Shown in pieces: positions 10,061 to 21,160 of a stretch of 64,000 bases of DNA. The notes under the pieces were generated by a model. That model searched no databases. It was given only the letters and a program-made list of their open reading frames with translations, and was not told where the DNA came from. Every line of letters begins with the position of its first letter. Positions within the stretch are counted from its first letter, which is position 1. The DNA lies in the NCBI GenBank assembly GCA_009760855.2, contig WPIO01000167.1, forward strand, positions 181,501-245,500, written 5' to 3'. The DNA comes from Cristatella mucedo (lineage: Eukaryota > Bryozoa > Phylactolaemata > Cristatellidae). Made by a program: the position numbers and the translations under genes.

Positions 10061-10495
10061 AAAACATTGATCTCTTTCGCAAGTTTTTTTCCAGACTGCT
10101 CCGACACGATTGTGATGGTGCTGCACCTGAGTTTGGTCAACGACATTTTGACTTGAAAGCACCATATTTTTTAGAGTAGCTATCCGCAAAATAAGTAATT
10201 AATTTTGCTTCTACTTGCTGTGATTATGTAACCCGGGTTACGGAACTCAGGCTCTTACTCCGGAGAGGAAGCACACAAATGAATAATTATGAAATACACA
10301 GATTACAATATACTGTCTCATAAATGTAAACTCACACGAAGGCCAAGCATAAGAAACTGTATCGTACTTAAGTTCCCTTTGCCTCTTAAACGTGGGATTA
10401 TATAACAGGGAGGGGCAGGTACATGAGAAGTTACTTCTTTTGCTTTAAAATTGCTTCAAGGTAAAAGCATTTCAGTAGCCATAGGACACTGGCAA
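10061..10495. other. Intergenic; nothing recognised
   Basis: I see no gene, repeat unit or clear mobile-element sequence here apart from possible faint LINE debris at the left edge. Confidence 0.4.
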
Positions 10496-10497
10496 AA

Positions 10498-10647
10498 ATG
10501 CAGCAGGGAAAAGATTTGGATCTGAAGCAGAGCACAAACAATTTGAAGATGGAGAACAGAAGGAGAGGCTCGGAAACATATTCTCAAAGCAATAAAGGCA
10601 CGTCAAGAAAAATTTGTAAAGTTGTTAAAGACGAAAGAGTGTGTTAA
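10498..10647 (+). CDS. Unrecognised short frame, 49 residues, hydrophilic
   Basis: An ATG-initiated frame ending at the TAA 10645-10647. The product is strongly hydrophilic and basic (KMENRRRGS, then SRKICKVV), with no membrane segment. It sits just upstream of another basic frame at 10696-10998, and both are purine-rich on the coding strand. The two could be parts of one decayed gene. I assign no function. Confidence 0.25.
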   Translation: MQQGKDLDLKQSTNNLKMENRRRGSETYSQSNKGTSRKICKVVKDERVC

Positions 10648-10695
10648 AACATTTTTAATTTAACAAATAGAAAGTGGTATAGCAGTGTCAACAAG

Positions 10696-10998
10696 ATGGC
10701 ACAGACAAAGGTCATTAAGATTGCTGTAGATAGAAGAAGCCATAAACTTTACATGAACGGCAAACGGTGCTATTACTTTACGAAACGTCAGGGCAGGCAA
10801 TACAAATACAGACTAAATTCACGAAACAATGCAGCAACACTATGAAGAAAAGCTCTTGAAGTACCAATAGTTCACAAAAAGCCTATTATACGAACTAGGA
10901 AGATAGAGAGAGTACCATCACCGTTTCCCAATGCAGACGATGGTGACAACGAGATGCATGTTCATGCTGGCGTGGCTTCCATTCAAGTTACTGCCTAG
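10696..10998 (+). pseudogene. Unrecognised basic protein frame with one internal TGA
   Basis: The frame runs from an ATG at 10696 to a TAG at 10996-10998 and is interrupted only by a TGA at 10843-10845 (codon 50). Before the TGA the protein is rich in lysine, arginine and tyrosine (for example KLYMNGKRCYYFTKRQ). After it come proline- and arginine-containing stretches (KKPIIRTRKIERVPSP) and an acidic patch (NADDGDNEM). The biased composition and continuous style across the stop suggest a real coding past. A nucleic-acid-binding role is only a guess from the charge. It does not match the LINE frames in the window. It could be another piece of viral or transposon sequence. Confidence 0.35.
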
Positions 10999-12227
10999 AG
11001 GATAATGAGTTTTCAGCCGATAGTGAGCATCAGCGTATGGGCACACGCGAACTAAAGCTATAGTTTCATGTTGATAGTGACAACTAAAATGAAACGTTTC
11101 GTAGGCCACGATTGGCAACGAAATGCTTAAGAAGCTTTATCCAACCATGTTGTAGAGCACTAGTAAAAGACGGTTAGAGTGTCAACTGACAGTACCTGAA
11201 AGTCATGACACTACTAGCCGAAAAACCAGTGTGAGTGGCAGCGAAGTGAAATTACGTGGCGACTTTAAAGGCCATGGTTGATAGCCGATTTTGACACCGA
11301 TTATCATTGCCACTTGTTGCTTAGACGATTTGACCTGCCACTACAGATTTACTGTTACATAGACGGTATGTCACACATTTATGGACCGGCTATGGAGTAG
11401 CTTATGTATGAGTTGGGCACCTAGATTCCGCGAAAAAGGTGCGAGAAAATGGGATAAGCTCACTTTGAAATGATTTTGACGTTGAGTTTCTGTGCTTGCA
11501 TTTAGGTAAGCCCTAACGGTAGGCACCATGCTAACCTTGGCCGGCTTCAATCGGAGTGCGGAAAATTGGGACATCTGCTTGACCTCCGATGATATACTGC
11601 ATACAAGCCGCGAGGTACTATGTTGTGCTTTGCTGCTAATTGCAGAAACATTCATGAGAGTAACCAAAGGCATTAGGCTGGCTGAGTAATGGCAAGTATC
11701 GAGGCTTGGGCATGAAAGAGCTTTGCTGATCATCGGAAAATCTTGGCGTAGCTAAGCTTTTACTCTCGAGTCTACGGCTGGAAAAGGTATACAATAAGTA
11801 TGGACCACGAGCATCTAAGACCGACGCTATGATCTCTACAGGAGGATTGCCAAGTGGTCATACAAATGTTTAGTACCAGGAACGGAAAATTCAGGCGATA
11901 CAGTACGCGACGTTATAGATTGCTTTTTCTAAACAGCTATCATGCCCAGCTACTTGCTAGCGAGATGTCACATAGCACGATGAAAAACTGTTTGTGCCGT
12001 CTAATTGTATCGGTCTCAATGATCCTCACTTGACTTCTAGGCACACTTCCAAGCTCTGAGCCCAGCACCCTGCTCTCAGTACCTACTGTGAATGATCCTC
12101 TGAGCCTCGATGATAGCCGAAATGTTCTACTAACTTAATGATCGTCGATAAAGTTGAAAGCTAAAGTTTGGTTTATGCATTGACACATAAGCCTCGTGAA
12201 CTTTAAAAGAACAATTTGGTCAAGAAG
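10999..12227. other. Intergenic; no supported gene
   Basis: The longest open frame is 120 codons on the minus strand (11371-11733). It is serine-rich, has no recognisable domain and no splice context that I trust, so I leave it unannotated. No repeats stand out. Confidence 0.4.
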
Positions 12228-12233
12228 TTTAAT
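12228..12233 (-). terminator. Candidate polyadenylation signal of the caudal gene
   Basis: ATTAAA on the minus strand, about 330 bp after the caudal stop codon. It is a common variant signal, and the sequence around it is AT-rich compared with the GC-rich coding exons. Many chance matches exist, so this is only a candidate. Confidence 0.3.
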
Positions 12234-12562
12234 ATCTCATCAATGTTTTGCAAAACTTTTTCCATAAAAGTTAACACATAGACTCATTAAAATTCACGAC
12301 TCTACCAAAATCTTACGAGCAGTAGAATGGGCGCAAAGTAAATGCAGGCAAATCACAGATGTCCAGCGAGCGGCCGAGTCGTTCGCCAGGAGAAGCTTTG
12401 GCTTCAGGTTAAGACGGCTCGAAGTCTTGAGCCCACGCTCAGCCTTCTAGCTGGCCGGCAGGTTCTTCAGAAATCAGCTTGATGCGCCACCGTCAACTTC
12501 TACTGTGAAACAAGGAAGCAATCGCATCGGCGGCGATCGTCAAGGAATGCTACATCCATACT

Positions 12563-12799
12563 TTAACCCTGCTTGAGCGCCCCGCTTCCGAACATGTCCG
12601 GCGAGGAGACGGTACAAGTTCCTGCTGACCCATCGACGTCGCCGGCAGCTGCGGCGGCCAGCAGGTCCAAACCACCAAGGCTGACGTCAACGGCAGCATT
12701 ATTTGCACCGGCAGCGGCTGCTGTGGCCGGCGCCGGTGCTGAAGTCCTCATTCTCAGCTTTCGCTCTTTGGCTCGGCGATTCTGAAACCAAACTTTGAC
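12563..12799 (-). CDS. cad: Caudal/Cdx homeobox gene, coding exon 3
   Basis: This exon begins right after an acceptor (TTCTTTTTGTAG, reading on the minus strand) in phase 0 and ends at the TAA 12563-12565. It encodes residues 315-392: the recognition helix VKVWFQNRRAKERK (homeodomain positions 45-58, with W48, F49 and N51 present) and an alanine/glycine-rich tail of about 60 residues with no known domain. The KERK ending is typical of caudal proteins. An intron exactly between homeodomain residues 44 and 45 is the classic caudal/Cdx position. Confidence 0.9.
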   Translation of the reverse strand, partial: VKVWFQNRRAKERKLRMRTSAPAPATAAAAGANNAAVDVSLGGLDLLAAAAAGDVDGSAGTCTVSSPDMFGSGALKQG

Positions 12800-12995
12800 C
12801 TACAAAAAGAAGAAAAAGTTAGCCACACTGTGACACAGCGTCACGACATGGCCTAGTGCTCGGCCGTACTGCTCCCGTCGGTGCGCCTTTTGGTGTCTCG
12901 ACGCTCTGCCAGTTCCGATGCCGTGACTGCCTCGACATCTGCAGCTCTTCGCCAGAGCGGGGACCACGACTGCCCAATGAGGCACGGAAACTGAC
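12800..12995 (-). other. Caudal intron 2 (within the homeobox)
   Basis: A 196-bp intron with donor GTCAGT following codon CAG (Q44 of the homeodomain) and acceptor TTTTTGTAG before V45, phase 0. It has no reading frame of its own that I support. Confidence 0.9.
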
Positions 12996-13159
12996 CTGTC
13001 GCTCCGACAGCTGGAGCTCTGCCGCCAGCCTAATCTTCATGTCGATGGTGATGTAATTGCGAAATCCGAAAGCTACTTCGAGCGCTGACGTCTGCTCGTG
13101 CGTGTAGACCTCGCGGTACCTGTCTTCGGTCCTTGTTCTGCTGTTTCTGCTGCTGGCGC
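12996..13159 (-). CDS. cad: Caudal/Cdx homeobox gene, coding exon 2
   Basis: The exon follows an acceptor ending GTTGCAG and ends at CAG before GTCAGT. It supplies two bases of a split glycine codon plus residues 261-314. It contains homeodomain positions 1-44, starting EDRYREVY and ending LSERQ. R5, Y8, L16, F20, Y25 and L40 are all in place, and the caudal hallmark YITI spans positions 25-28. The stretch QTSALEVAFGFRN at positions 12-24 is unusually divergent for a caudal protein. The exon length (164) makes the three-exon reading frame close exactly. Confidence 0.9.
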
Positions 13160-13885
13160 CTGCAACGAACGAAGCTGGAGTAAGCAGCCGAGCACTCCCT
13201 GCTGCCGGCGGTGCGAGCAGCGATCGGCGCCTTCGATCACGTGCAAGTCGGCTCCTTCAATCGCGTGAAAGTGCCGGCGAGGCTGAAGCGGTCAGAATGG
13301 CTCATTCAGTGCAAACGCCTTCAGGACTGGGTGCTCAGACGACGCGGCTACCGGCGTGAGCTAACGGCTTGATCGGCCTGCTCATTTGGCGTTTAAACTG
13401 TGCGGCTCAACGGGCGCCGCGAGAGGCGTCGACCGAGGTGATCGTTTCAAAAATCGCAGCCTACTGCATGTGTTTGGTAAAATAATTTATCCGACCGTTA
13501 CGCGACGGTACCGTGCTAATAAAAGCAAAACTTTGCAGCGATCGTTATCGCGATCCTCAAATACGACTGCTATTCTCGCAAGGTGCTATTGGGCACCGGG
13601 CGAGAACGGATCTTTGCAGCAGTCAGGCGCTCGACGTGATCGCAGGCACGATGAGCGACCGGCGAATCGTGCCTTCGATCCGCCAAAGCTTCTCAGCGGC
13701 AGAAGCGAAACTAATCTCGCTCGCGCGAGGAGCTCACTCTCCCTCTTTTGAGCGCTGCTGGCCATCTCTATCGCTTCGAGCGCTGCGATATTGCCATCGG
13801 AGCAGCCGGGATCTCCGTCCAGTGACGGCGGCTGCGGCGCTATCGCCGGCTCGCGCGCTCAGCTGGCTGTAGGCGCGGCACTGAC
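13160..13885 (-). other. Caudal intron 1
   Basis: A 726-bp, phase-1 intron with donor AAAG/GTCAGT and acceptor GTTGCAG. It is GC-rich at its upstream end. Open frames that cross it (for example 13386-13872 on the plus strand) have no domain and are explained by composition. Confidence 0.85.
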
Positions 13886-14663
13886 CTTTCGAGGGCGACG
13901 GCTGTACCGGCTCCGTGCTGCCGCTGGGCCATCCGAGTGAGTAATTTGACATCCTGCTGCCGCTACTGCTGTCGGGGACGAAAAGCATCGAGCCACTCGG
14001 CGTCTGCGAGTTGGCGGTATCCGAGTGCCGGAGGCTATGGTTGATGCTGTGAGAATGCTGGTAAAAGTTAAAATTCGTGATTTGGCCTGAGCTCGTCGAA
14101 CAGTTGCCGCCACAGTAGCTGCCTTGGCTGTAGCTAGCGCTCGGAGACGCGTAGTGATCCGAGGATGGCACTTGGTGGCGGTACGTTGACAACCAGTCGG
14201 GAAGAGCCGACGCCGCCGCATCCCCGACGCCCGCTAGGCTGCCGTCGGCAGTAGACGCGTGCTGTATTGTCGCCCCCCGGAGGCCGAGCCATTCGCGGGA
14301 CGCAGGACCGGCCGCTGCGCTGGCCAGGTTTCCGTACTTGCTCGTCGTCTTTGTCGCCATTGGAAAGCCGACTTCGTAACCGTATCCAGTCTTCGGGGCG
14401 CCGCCGTCGTGGCCGCTCATATATCCTGTCGGAAAGGGCGACATTTGCACAGCCGGCAGCTGCTGGTATGGGTCGTTCGGTGGGCGTCCTCCGCCGGTTG
14501 TCGAGCCATGTCCAGCGTTCGGCCCGTAGCGCTCGTCCAGGAACGATCCGCTGCCGCCGCCAGCTACTCGGCCGCCGTAATGCACCGCCGCGTCGCTGCC
14601 GTTAATGGCGGCGGTGGCATTCTTAAAATCAAACCCACCGCCTGATTCTCGCACTGGAAACAT
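13886..14663 (-). CDS. cad: Caudal/Cdx-type ParaHox transcription factor, coding exon 1
   Basis: This exon encodes residues 1-259 plus one base of codon 260. The whole gene is 778+164+237 bases, giving 392 residues, in the range of invertebrate caudal proteins. A TAG lies in frame nine bases before the ATG, which fixes the start. The N-terminal region is low-complexity, rich in glycine, serine, tyrosine and histidine, with Q/P-rich and S-rich stretches, as in caudal activation domains. LPDWLSTY at about residues 154-161 may be a remnant of the tryptophan-containing hexapeptide that contacts PBC cofactors; this is inference. Caudal proteins act in the nucleus as DNA-binding regulators of posterior axis and gut. 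No Hox or other ParaHox gene is visible in the window, and the neighbours are mobile elements. Confidence 0.88.
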
Positions 14664-14805
14664 ATTATGCTAGTATTTCAAAACACCAAGGACGAAGCTT
14701 ACTGCACGTGATGACGCCTTCCGGAATATTCACTCGTCGCTGCAGAGGTCTGCTGCTGTACTTGTGAAAGCCTAATTGCCGAGACAGGAGCACGTTGGCC
14801 GGTGG

Positions 14806-14814
14806 CATTTATAG
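14806..14814 (-). promoter_or_regulatory. TATA box of the caudal gene
   Basis: CTATAAATG on the minus strand, about 145 bp upstream of the caudal ATG. A start site about 30 bp downstream would give a leader of roughly 110 bases. An E-box (CACGTG) lies in that leader at 14705-14710. The region upstream to about 15560 stays CpG-rich and likely holds further control sequence, but I can name no other site with confidence. Confidence 0.5.
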
Positions 14815-15595
14815 TCGTCGGCTCATGGGCGGTCGGCTAACGTTTATTGGTATATGGTTTTAAGAGGGTGAGTCACAGCTTGCGTAAGAGCTGGAGTCGG
14901 ATGCGGAACCGATGGGAGAACTGCTAAGTGGCATAGCGCTTCAAGCGTTAGCAGGATATACTATGTTGAAGTCGACTCGTTGTCCGCATTTCTTCGCATT
15001 TGTACCATCAGGTGCATGCCGTCAAAGCATCAGATTACAGTACTTGCAACGAGTCACCGCCCGGTTGTCGAGATCAAAGAGAACTTGACTCAGAGGCAGG
15101 ATGTCGCAAACCGGCAGCTTCGGACTTGTAGAAAGGCACACGCCGAACGCGAAGCGCTCGCTACCTGGGACTCCTGCTAGCCCGCCCGCTGAGAAAAGAC
15201 TAGTTTTCGCATAAAAACACCATCTGCATGTAGATAAACCTCAGTGCTGACTGTTCGCCAATTGAATCCCTTCACGCCTAGCAAAAGAGCAGCTGGCGAC
15301 GCATCATCCTGCCTGCCCGCCTGCCCGCCCGCCCGCGAGGCTCTGTCGGCGAGTCGCCCTAGCTACACCTCCTCCTACTGTGTGTGTCTCTTATTGCGAC
15401 GCGGTGTCGTCGAGCGGCGATTCTCAGCCGCGGCTAGCGCTTCGGTAAGCGGGCGAGGATCCGTCTGCATAGATTTGCCCTGCCGCCGTCTCCCTCTGTC
15501 AGCTCTGCGAAATGTGCCGACAGAGTGCGGCTCGGTCGCCTCTTGACGACCTGACGCACTGAGCGTATGGACGAGCATATAAAAATAGTAATGGT
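14815..15595. promoter_or_regulatory. CpG-rich upstream flank of the caudal gene
   Basis: No coding exon is supported. The DNA is GC-rich, with a (GCCC)n-like run at 15308-15340, and several domain-free open frames cross both strands. It is the natural place for caudal enhancers, but nothing specific can be read by eye. Confidence 0.35.
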
Positions 15596-15599
15596 ATTA

Positions 15600-15680
15600 A
15601 TAATGAACTTGATAAAGCGCCCTCAGATAACTCAATCTCATTCTAGGCACTTTAAATTTGCTGCAAAGGGAATAGGCCAG
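15600..15680 (-). mobile_element. LINE A 3' tip
   Basis: On the minus strand this is the terminal LINE hairpin (15614-15653), with one C-to-T change that still allows a G:U pair, followed by an ATT-rich tail. Only the last part of the 3' UTR can be followed inward, so it is a severely 5'-truncated insertion. Confidence 0.65.
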
Positions 15681-17790
15681 GTCTAAGTCTCTACGTGAAC
15701 CCACTATGATCTGCCCTCTGCCTCTCTCTCCGTCAGTGTAAATGCGTGTGCGTGCATGCACAGCACTTATGAGCATTAGATGAATCCACTTTGTCTGTCC
15801 GCGTGTAGCTGTAGCCACGTCAAGAGTCTAACTGCCAGCGGCAGTGGCGGCGTGCTTATCCGCGGAAGACAGCTCGTGACGCAGACAGCGAACTGGACTA
15901 CCCGCGTCGAGAGACCGCGTTAGGGGTGTGCTGGTGGTAACTTGGTGGCGCTTCTATGTCGAGGGGCCGCACCGCCCGTTCTTCGGACCAAGGGTGATGC
16001 TCGCCGAGAATGCCGAACGGTATTGCATGACAGTGAAGGGTGGAGTCAGCTATCTTTGCGGCTAGCTACTATTCGCGAAAATGAGATTTTGCAATTATTC
16101 GCGATCATTGGATTATGCAATGGTTTGTAGCAAAGGCTATATAAAAGACAAGTGCTCTGACATACGGGGCTTTGAGTGTTCGGCACTCGGTAGTTAAATT
16201 ACCTGAGCTCTAGGCCACGTTGTCATTGGAGAACAACCGTTACTGCCCGCTGCTGCTACATAGACTTTCCTGCATTGCAGATATGAGCGCGATGCGCTAA
16301 ACTGCTCGAACGCTTGCTGTTAGGTTACTGATACCGTCAACAGCAGACAAGAGCGCGTTTTTGCGGCATCTACAAGTAGCAAGCCGTGCTACAAAAAAGG
16401 TTCAGGCGTCAACGGTATCTGCAGCGGGTTGGCCGAGAGTAGCACCGTTGCGATTGCTGTGATTGCCACCTAGTGGTGACCAGACGTGGAAGCCGCACGA
16501 AGCGTTCGTAACTACTGTACGACGACGACGGCGCGGCGTAGTCGTCCTATACCGTGCCGCGGCACCTCGTTGTTGAACCACAATGCTGGCCGGAGTAGGC
16601 ATTAGAGTGAGCCTTCATTTAATCGTAATAAATTGCAGCCGTCACTTCTGAAAACAAAACGGAGCTCACTAGCTTCTTAGTGGGTGGGCGGGTCGCTTGT
16701 TCATTTGGGAGCAGGCAGCTCGTGCAGCGAGAGCCACTGTAGCACGAGCCGCGAACGAGCACTCACCTACAGTTGCCTTACTCGCGCTTTGATAAGTCGA
16801 TAGCGTGATAGGGCGACATGAACGGAGTCAGCATGCTAATTGGGTTGGTGGCAGCACGCACGGTGTCAGCAAGATAAGTTCACAGAGAACAAATTGCATG
16901 GACCGACTAAATTCTGCGATATATAAAATGCACTTATAGCGTCTTCTAAAGTTTCGGCCCTATGGGATAATTAGTTAAAGCACTCTACCAGTATCGATTC
17001 GGATTTGTGTGCAGATTAGCAAGCAAAGCAATTAAAGCTTGATCAACATTGACTGCTTTGGTTAAGTTGTATGCACATTATTTTGCACAGTGCCCAGCTT
17101 GAATTGTTATCCCTAAGATGGCCACGGTAAGTAGGTTTTCACGACTTCAATGCCTGTGGTGACTCAGACTCAGTTATTCCGAGTCCCTAAGCTCTGCAAT
17201 TACAGCAAAATTTATTTCCTATATTAAATTCTGTGAAGCTTTTATTTCGCTCAATGTGCAAACCTTCGCCGAAATCGACCGTTTGTCTCAAGCCTGCTTA
17301 AAACCGACGTTCCAAGGGCTTCTTCACAGCATCTGCGGTGCTGTGCCCTCTCGACGGCAGATCGGAATGTACGGTTGCAACGATGCATCTGATGCACGTC
17401 GATGCTCTGATGCCCCGCATTGGCCTTCGTAAAAGCTAATCCAGGAAGAGGACGGATCGAATACCGACATACGTCCATAGCCGGTCATCGGTCATAAGAG
17501 CGGCAGATCAAAAGACTTTGAGGTGACCGTTGCCCAGGTGGTAAGGTAGGTACGAGCACTGTCTTCGAGGGATAATAAAATAAGCTTGTCGAAATTTGAT
17601 CTATTCGTGTTTGATCAGCAGGGGCAGTCTTTGATTGCCCAAAACTAAGCACCGGCAAGCTCGGTCGGTATTAAAAGGCGGCGGCAGCAGCAATATGCGA
17701 TGTAACAATGTAGCGCTTCCACGTCGAACGCTTCAGTAGCATGCCCTATCCACGAAGCTGCCGTCATAAGCTAACCAGCTTTGGGTCACC
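15681..17790. other. Intergenic; no supported gene
   Basis: Moderately GC-rich to 16640, then mixed. Short frames on both strands have no recognisable domain, and the only ones above 65 codons (16402-16602 and 17251-17478, minus) look like composition effects. Confidence 0.4.
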
Positions 17791-18290
17791 GTAGTACTTG
17801 TCATTTCTTTGCTCCAAAATCGAGGCTGCACTGCATGAGTTCCGTATGCAAAGGCCGTGGCCACGGCTTGGCTCCTCCGTGCTCAACTGAACTGCTGCAC
17901 CATTTTGAGCCTCTTCGTGCACCCAGATTCTTAATGGATGATACGCTAGCTGCTCTATACCTCCGCTTAAAGACCGATGGCGACAGCAGCTTTGACTCTG
18001 CAGATCCTAGAATCTGGAACTCACTTCGGAAATTCTTATGCAACGACAACTAATCTCTCATTGCCGACTATGGCTCGTCCTTTTCAGCGGTCCTGAGCTG
18101 CTACTTCTACGCTACTCACTACCTCAACTGCTCTCCTTACTCTTCTGTGCTTCTCAGCTTCTCTTCTATGGGTGACATGATGCGTTTTAGCTACTGAATG
18201 CGTACCAAAAGCCGCTTCGGCTGTGAGTTCGCCATTAAAAAACTGTCCTGCGTTACACCCATTTAGTATTTATGGCTTACCGAAGTTACA
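17791..18290 (+). mobile_element. LINE B C-terminus and 3' UTR
   Basis: The frame 17781-18053 carries LYLRLKTDGDSSFDSA followed by WNSLRKFL, and the next frame carries DYGSSFSAVLSCY. This is the C-terminal signature shared with the LINE B copies at 55.3 and 58.3 kb. Stops and shifts are present. It is truncated at the 5' end. Confidence 0.7.
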
Positions 18291-18299
18291 GGAGATTAA

Positions 18300-18855
18300 T
18301 TATACTACATTGCAATACAAGCGCTCGTCTCCTTTGCTGCAAGGACTTGGATGGCTGTAGCTTGATCGAAAGATACAGAATAAAGTTCTGAATCTGATCT
18401 ACAAGGAAAGTCATGGCTCGGCCTCTTCTGTATATTTCGGATCTGCTGCAAGAGCCTTAGCCTCCTCGTGCCATCCGGTCTATTATTCAAAAGCCATTTA
18501 GCTCTTCGGTTACTTCACTTAATGACCGTTGGCTATACAACCTGTCGCTCTGCTGGTACTGTGTTACACAGCTTTGTTCCACAATCATTATGCAGCAACG
18601 TCTGCTCCCCTGCTTCGGAATATGGCCCACACTTTCCCTGAAGCTACGACCGGCTCCTCCCCATTTCATAAGGAATTACAATCGTATCTTGACCCAGCGA
18701 TGACTCATACGTTCTCCTAACTGAGTGAGATAGAGTCATCGGGCTGCCGAATGCATACCCTGTGTCGCTTGGGCTTTGAGGGCGTCAAGTAAAGCGCCTA
18801 GAAAGAGATTAAGTTCTCTGAGGTCGCTTTATCAAGTGCAATATTATTATTATTA
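18300..18855 (+). mobile_element. LINE C 3' end with terminal hairpin
   Basis: Decayed LINE C-terminal coding sequence (ISDLLQEP, then SLNDRWLYN) is followed by a 3' UTR ending in the terminal hairpin at 18791-18830 and an ATT-repeat tail at 18840-18860. The coding part differs from families A and B, but the 3' hairpin is the same as in A, so C shares the 3' end. The copy at 20340-20870 is a relative. Confidence 0.6.
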
Positions 18856-19239
18856 TTAAGTAAACTTTCCCGGGTAACAAGTCGGTACAGACAGTGATTA
18901 TGGTCATTGCTGTTTAGTTTAGCTACAAAGGGCGATGCTTACGTAAAGAAACTGCACACTTTGAAAATGCCAGCAATAAGATACCAGCGAACGGGCCGAG
19001 CAGCTGCAGTCTTATCGTAATTAACGGTTCTAATTTCACACAGTTGCATAATGTAAACGTTCTTCTCGTATGCTTCGGGAGCATCCACGACACGACTAGA
19101 AGGTCGCACATGCGCCGGCGTACTACGTCCGCTGTGCCGAGCATTGGAAGTCATACGCCCTGATAGCTTCATAAAATATTTACCCTCGTATGCCAAAAAA
19201 ACGATTTGGAGTTAAAGGTAGGGCTCTATAAATGATGTA

Positions 19240-19480
19240 TATTACTGTGCCGCAGCGGGGTATACAAGTTTCTATTTCACCAATGCCGCTAATACAGTCA
19301 CCTCCACCTACAAGAATACGCTGTCCTGAGCTGATAATTCTACGCCACTCACTATCTCATTTTAATTCATCTCCCGAGTCAGCCATACTTCTCACTTTTT
19401 CATTGTTAGTCGAGTAGAAGTCTGTCGGCGACCGAACGCGTGCAGAAAGCTGCTTTGACAGCAAGTGAGATATATACAAC
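19240..19480 (+). mobile_element. LINE B 3' fragment
   Basis: The frame 19232-19417 includes a stretch of the form SHFNSSPESAILLTFSLL, matching the NCSPDSATLPTFSLL segment at the end of the LINE B protein (58.2 kb). It is short and decayed. Confidence 0.55.
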
Positions 19481-20339
19481 TCTTACGCCTAGTATGCAGA
19501 TACTACGTATGGCTTTAAGGAATTACGGACGAATATAAATTGAAATAAATTGCATAACATACACAAAGAATATGGCTATAGAAACTACTGGAGGTGTTAT
19601 GAAGAGGCCACCCGGTGCGGGCCGGAGAGAGCAGCCGGTTGCCTCGCCGGGCAACCGTAGCAGCTGCGGCTAGTCAGTGGTTAATTTAGTGTTAGCCTAC
19701 AGCCTAAATATAAAGGCAGCCGAGAGTGCCACCTTTCTGACCGCTGGCATAAAGCATACCGCCATAATCTACACTAATTTCGACCTCTCGAAATCGGACG
19801 CCAGCAGCAGTACAACAGTCACACCAGGCCGAAAGCTGCTTCAGACCCGAGCCCATCGGCCTGCCGCAGGCTGGGATCGCCTGCAGCCGTGCATGAACGT
19901 CACCCAACAGTGAGCCGGTCTGTGACGACAGCACCTATACACATTTTGTAGTCGGGAATAGGAATGCAAGTCTCATTGGGACTCGCTCAGCTTCAGCACG
20001 CGGCTAATGCAGAAGGTCTTCCGGCCTCCAAAAGATCTGCAAATAGCCTAATGCTGGTCTTTAGTTTGCAGTGAACCTTTTCATCAGCCCTACAGATCAG
20101 GGGGAAAGCACCTACGTCAGTTTCAACTGAGGTTGTTATGCAGATTTTAAAGCATATCAATTAAAGCTTTCCTGGCCTCTAAAATCATTTGTTCAGCTTC
20201 AGTTCGCATTCGTCTGCATAGTGCCTAGCTCGCATTTCCGATCCACAAAAGCCACAGCTTCACAACAGTTCTCAGGAGTCTGCAAAGAAGCTCTTAAGCT
20301 AACTCCAAAAATTGGTCACCTTTTAACCTAGCGGATCTG

Positions 20340-20870
20340 AAGTACCAGCTTTAGTCTCCACATGCCCTTACGTTCATTATGTGTAGTACATGAGCTGCTC
20401 CGTTACTTTGCTTAATGACCGTCGGCTATAGAACCTTTTGCTCTGCAGGTACTAGACTGTACAACTTTTTTCGGCAATCTTTTTGCAGCAGCATCGGCTC
20501 TCCTGCATCGATTACGGCCCACACTTTATAGACCAGCTCCTTCCATGTTTCTGACTACCTAAATTGTTATCCTGACTCAGCTATGATTCATACATTCCCT
20601 TTAGTGAGTGAGATAGAGTCTGTGAGCTGCCGAATTCATGCACCAAGTCATGGGGGTTTGGGATGAGCTAAGCAAAACTGTACTGGGTAACCCGTCAGTA
20701 ACTCCACAAAGATTACGGTCATTGTGGTATAGCTTTGTTACAGGCGGCGATGCATGCATAAAGAAATCGTGCGTGTCGAAAATGCCAGCACGACGATAAA
20801 AGCCAATATGCTGAGCACCTGCAGCCTTTTTCGTATCTAACACGTGTAATTGTAGACAGTTGCAGAATTA
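20340..20870 (+). mobile_element. LINE C-like 3' fragment
   Basis: The sequence parallels 18470-18790 (SLNDRWLYN becomes CLMTVGYRT after shifts; the region ending ATGATTCATACATTC corresponds to ATGACTCATACGTTC). There is no hairpin at its end, so the copy is internally or terminally truncated. Confidence 0.5.
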
Positions 20871-21126
20871 AAAAATCCGTCAGTCTAACCGCGGCAGCGT
20901 TAATGATTCAACTAGCAGCAGGCGAAAGCATGGCTTCCATACGTTCACTGTGCTAAGAATTGTTTGTCGTATGCCCTGATGCGCATTACATAGGTACCCT
21001 TGCATGCCAACGCAACGACCTATAGGTAAGGATAGATCTCTAAATGTCGTCCGTCACTGCATCCCAAGGTGGTTGGCAAGATTTGGTTTCGAAAATGCTG
21101 CTAATACAGTCGTCTCCACTTATCAA

Positions 21127-21160
21127 GTACATTATTATTATTATTATTATTATCATTATT
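21127..21160. repeat. ATT microsatellite
   Basis: A run of ATT units about 30 bp long, probably the tail of a decayed LINE fragment of which nothing else is readable. Confidence 0.7.

Noticed and set aside
13513-14645. Plus-strand frames of 112-128 codons across the caudal gene
   Set aside because: Antisense shadows of caudal exon 1 and its GC-rich intron.
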